Below are positions 53,499 through 55,168 of a stretch of DNA of 55,168 nt, one piece after another. The DNA comes from Betaproteobacteria bacterium (lineage in GTDB: Bacteria > Pseudomonadota > Gammaproteobacteria > Burkholderiales > Rhodocyclaceae), in NCBI GenBank assembly GCA_009779355.1, contig WREK01000002.1, forward strand, positions 1 to 55,168. Direction: 5' to 3'. Made by a program: the position numbers and the translations under genes. How positions within the stretch are numbered: the stretch's first letter is position 1; every line of letters begins with the position of its first letter. The notes under the pieces are model-generated. The model was not told the DNA's origin. It was given only the letters and a program-made list of their open reading frames with translations, and made no database searches.

Positions 53499-54890
53499 AT
53501 GACCAGTCAACACGAACTTGTTTTTGACCCCGAGCTGATCCGCCGGTTCGATATTAACGGACCTCGCTACACGTCTTACCCTACGGCAGACCGTTTTGTT
53601 GAAGCTTTCGACGCACATACATTGTCTGCGTGGCTTGGCAAACGGGTGATTGGGGGAACGAGTAAGCCGCTCTCATTATACTTCCACATCCCGTTCTGTA
53701 ACACGGTCTGTTACTACTGCGCCTGTAACAAAATCATCACCAAGGATCATGGCCTGTCCGCGAAGTACCTGGATTACCTGGATCGTGAGATAGAACTCCA
53801 GGTCAACTCGCTGGGCGGGTCGCGTCAGGTGACGCAGCTTCACTTGGGGGGCGGGACGCCAACTTTTCTTTCTCACGATGAACTGCGTCAGTTGATCGTA
53901 TTGGTGTACAGGTATTTTGAAGTCGTGCCCAATGGCGAATATTCCATCGAAGTCGACCCCCGTAAGGTTGATTTAGATACTGTCATCCTGCTTGCCATAC
54001 TGGGTTTCAACCGCATGAGCATCGGGGTGCAGGACTTTGCCGAAGATGTACAGATTGCCACCAACCGCGTGCAAAGCTTCGAGGAAACCCAGCATGTGAT
54101 GGAAGCGGCGCGAACCACAGGCTTCAACTCGGTCAGCATAGACTTGATCTATGGCCTGCCCAAACAGAGCGTCTCAAGCTTCGACCGTACCCTTGAGCAG
54201 GTACTCGAACTGTCGCCTGATCGGATTTCGCTTTACAACTATGCGCATCTGCCCGGGCTCTTCATGCCGCAGAGGCGCATCGTGGAGAGCGAGTTGCCGA
54301 CGGCGGATGTCAAGCTGCAAATCCTGCAACTGGCGATTCGCCGCCTGACGGAAGCCAATTACGTCTACATCGGCATGGATCACTTCGCCAAACCGGATGA
54401 TGAACTGGCCGTGGCGCAGCGGCAGGGGCGGCTGCACCGTAATTTTCAGGGCTACTCGACCCAGGCCGAGTGCGACATGCTGGCTTTCGGGGTGTCTTCC
54501 ATCGCCAAGATTGGTCCCGTGTATGCGCAAAACCATAAAACGCTCGAAACGTATTACGACGCGCTTGACCGCAATGAATTGCCCGTGCTGCGCGGCATTG
54601 AATTGACTGCTGACGACCTGCTGCGGCGCTCGATCATCCAGGCGTTGATGTGCCATTTCTCGCTTTCCATCGAGTCGATCCAGATCGCGCACTTCATTGA
54701 TTTCAAGGAATATTTCGTGGAAGAACTGGCCGACCTCAAGGAAATGGAAGCCGCTGGGCTGGTCAAGGTGGAGGACGATTGGATCAATGTGCTGCCAGCA
54801 GGGCGGCTGCTGGTGCGTGCGATTGCGATGGTGTTCGACCGCTACCTCCGCGTGGATCGCGAGAGCAGACGGTATTCCCGCGTGATCTGA
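53499..54890 (+). CDS. hemN: Oxygen-independent coproporphyrinogen III dehydrogenase
   Basis: HemN is a radical SAM enzyme for haem synthesis without oxygen. The 463-residue protein has Cys67-x3-Cys71-x2-Cys74 in PFCNTVCYYCACN, the GGGTPTFL motif, IEVDPRKVD, NRMSIGVQDF and IDLIYGLPKQS, and a C-terminal HemN domain. It complements the hemCDXY set and is controlled through the FNR site in its promoter. Confidence 0.96.
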   Translation: MTSQHELVFDPELIRRFDINGPRYTSYPTADRFVEAFDAHTLSAWLGKRVIGGTSKPLSLYFHIPFCNTVCYYCACNKIITKDHGLSAKYLDYLDREIELQVNSLGGSRQVTQLHLGGGTPTFLSHDELRQLIVLVYRYFEVVPNGEYSIEVDPRKVDLDTVILLAILGFNRMSIGVQDFAEDVQIATNRVQSFEETQHVMEAARTTGFNSVSIDLIYGLPKQSVSSFDRTLEQVLELSPDRISLYNYAHLPGLFMPQRRIVESELPTADVKLQILQLAIRRLTEANYVYIGMDHFAKPDDELAVAQRQGRLHRNFQGYSTQAECDMLAFGVSSIAKIGPVYAQNHKTLETYYDALDRNELPVLRGIELTADDLLRRSIIQALMCHFSLSIESIQIAHFIDFKEYFVEELADLKEMEAAGLVKVEDDWINVLPAGRLLVRAIAMVFDRYLRVDRESRRYSRVI

Positions 54891-54944
54891 CTTGCTGGGG
54901 CTTGCGGGCTGGAGCTTGCTTAAGCGCCTACGCTTGGAACCTTC

Positions 54945-54981
54945 TTTACCCTCTCCCGCAAGCGGGCGATGGGGTGGTAAA
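54945..54981 (+). terminator. Imperfect hairpin behind hemN
   Basis: An inner stem CCCGC/GCGGG with an AA loop (54955-54966) is extended by the outer ends TTTACC (54945-54950) and GGTAAA (54976-54981), with an unpaired stretch between. It lies 55 nt after the hemN stop, and A residues rather than T residues follow on the plus strand. Confidence 0.5.
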
Positions 54982-55091
54982 AATGTTAGTGTCTCTGATG
55001 AGCACTATCGAGCTTTCTTAATATAATCAGTAGCTTACTTGTTTTATTGCTTCCCTGTGCGTAACGTTGGCAACCGTAGCGCGGTATTTAC

Positions 55092-55110
55092 TACGGCAAA
55101 TTTACGGCAA
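55092..55110. promoter_or_regulatory. Direct repeat upstream of integrase-like gene
   Basis: TACGGCAA occurs at 55092-55099 and again at 55103-55110, about one helical turn apart, 22 nt before the integrase-like start. It could be an integrase arm site or a regulator site. Confidence 0.35.
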
Positions 55111-55131
55111 TTTTACAAACAGGTGAATACA

Positions 55132-55168
55132 ATGGCATCTTTTCGCAAACGCGGTGATAAATGGGAAG
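55132..55168 (+). CDS. Integrase-like protein, N-terminal fragment (runs off window)
   Basis: The last 37 bases read MASFRKRGDKWE in frame, with AGGTGA 6 nt before the ATG. This is the usual beginning of the arm-DNA-binding domain of phage-type tyrosine integrases. Only twelve residues are visible. It suggests a prophage or island starting just beyond hemN. I see no tRNA gene before it that would serve as attachment site. Confidence 0.55.
   Translation, partial: MASFRKRGDKWE

Noticed and set aside
54891-55131. tRNA gene as integrase attachment site behind hemN
   Set aside because: I could not fold a cloverleaf or find a T-loop sequence in this stretch.

Overview
The window is a stretch of a Gram-negative, facultatively anaerobic proteobacterial chromosome, most likely a betaproteobacterium. 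Support for this comes from LPS genes (waaA, lptF, lptG), DsbB, a class I PHA synthase, a high-affinity cbb3 oxidase, an FNR regulator with all four cluster cysteines, coproporphyrinogen dehydrogenase HemN, and the order hemC-hemD-hemX-hemY. Most genes have high-GC codon use, and several short stretches are clearly AT-rich and look acquired. I cannot name the genus.

Layout. 1-4.2 kb (minus strand): an M16 peptidase pair, rsmD, coaD and a dicluster ferredoxin. 4.35-9.3 kb (plus): ftsY-ftsE-ftsX, then mtnA with a fuculose-aldolase-like gene (a likely methylthioadenosine shunt pair), then dsbB. 9.3-10.9 kb: a small PilZ protein, a gene-poor stretch, an AT-rich HAD-like ORF and palindromic repeats. 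10.9-15.9 kb: a four-gene ABC/TolC/HlyD exporter operon. 15.9-23.7 kb: waaA, a sugar epimerase, a family 39 glycosyltransferase, trmA, an old-yellow-enzyme reductase and mnmE. 23.7-27.6 kb: an accessory island with a brnT remnant plus brnA, a metalloprotease-like lipoprotein, a HigB/HigA-type pair, tag, a YjbR-family gene and several repeat copies. 27.65-31.9 kb: hemC-hemD-hemX-hemY. 32-38.6 kb: folA/thyA, a large PilZ-like protein, nadC, a Pro/Ala-rich protein, holC and pepA. 38.8-41 kb: lptF-lptG. 41.2-49.9 kb: the cbb3 oxidase locus in the order ccoI-ccoS-(regulatory gap)-ccoN-O-Q-P-ccoG-ccoH plus a DUF3149-like microprotein. 50-55.1 kb: uspA, phaC, fnr, hemN, and the first codons of an integrase-like gene at the right edge.

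The right third reads as one low-oxygen module. FNR (52655-53395) carries the HTH residues that read TTGAT-N4-ATCAA. Perfect sites of that type lie in front of ccoN (44235-44248) and between fnr and hemN (53431-53444). A third perfect dyad (TTGAC-N4-GTCAA, 43960-43973) lies between ccoS and ccoN and does not face a protein gene. It is followed at the right spacing by a -10-like hexamer and about 100 nt later by a strong intrinsic terminator, which predicts a short FNR-activated non-coding RNA. This is the most interesting candidate in the window.

Other points of interest are a 91-bp repeat present twice in opposite orientation directly behind hemY and lptG, two families of short palindromic repeats confined to the accessory stretches, three identical 8-nt gene overlaps in the exporter operon, and an orphan BrnA antitoxin beside a truncated BrnT tail.
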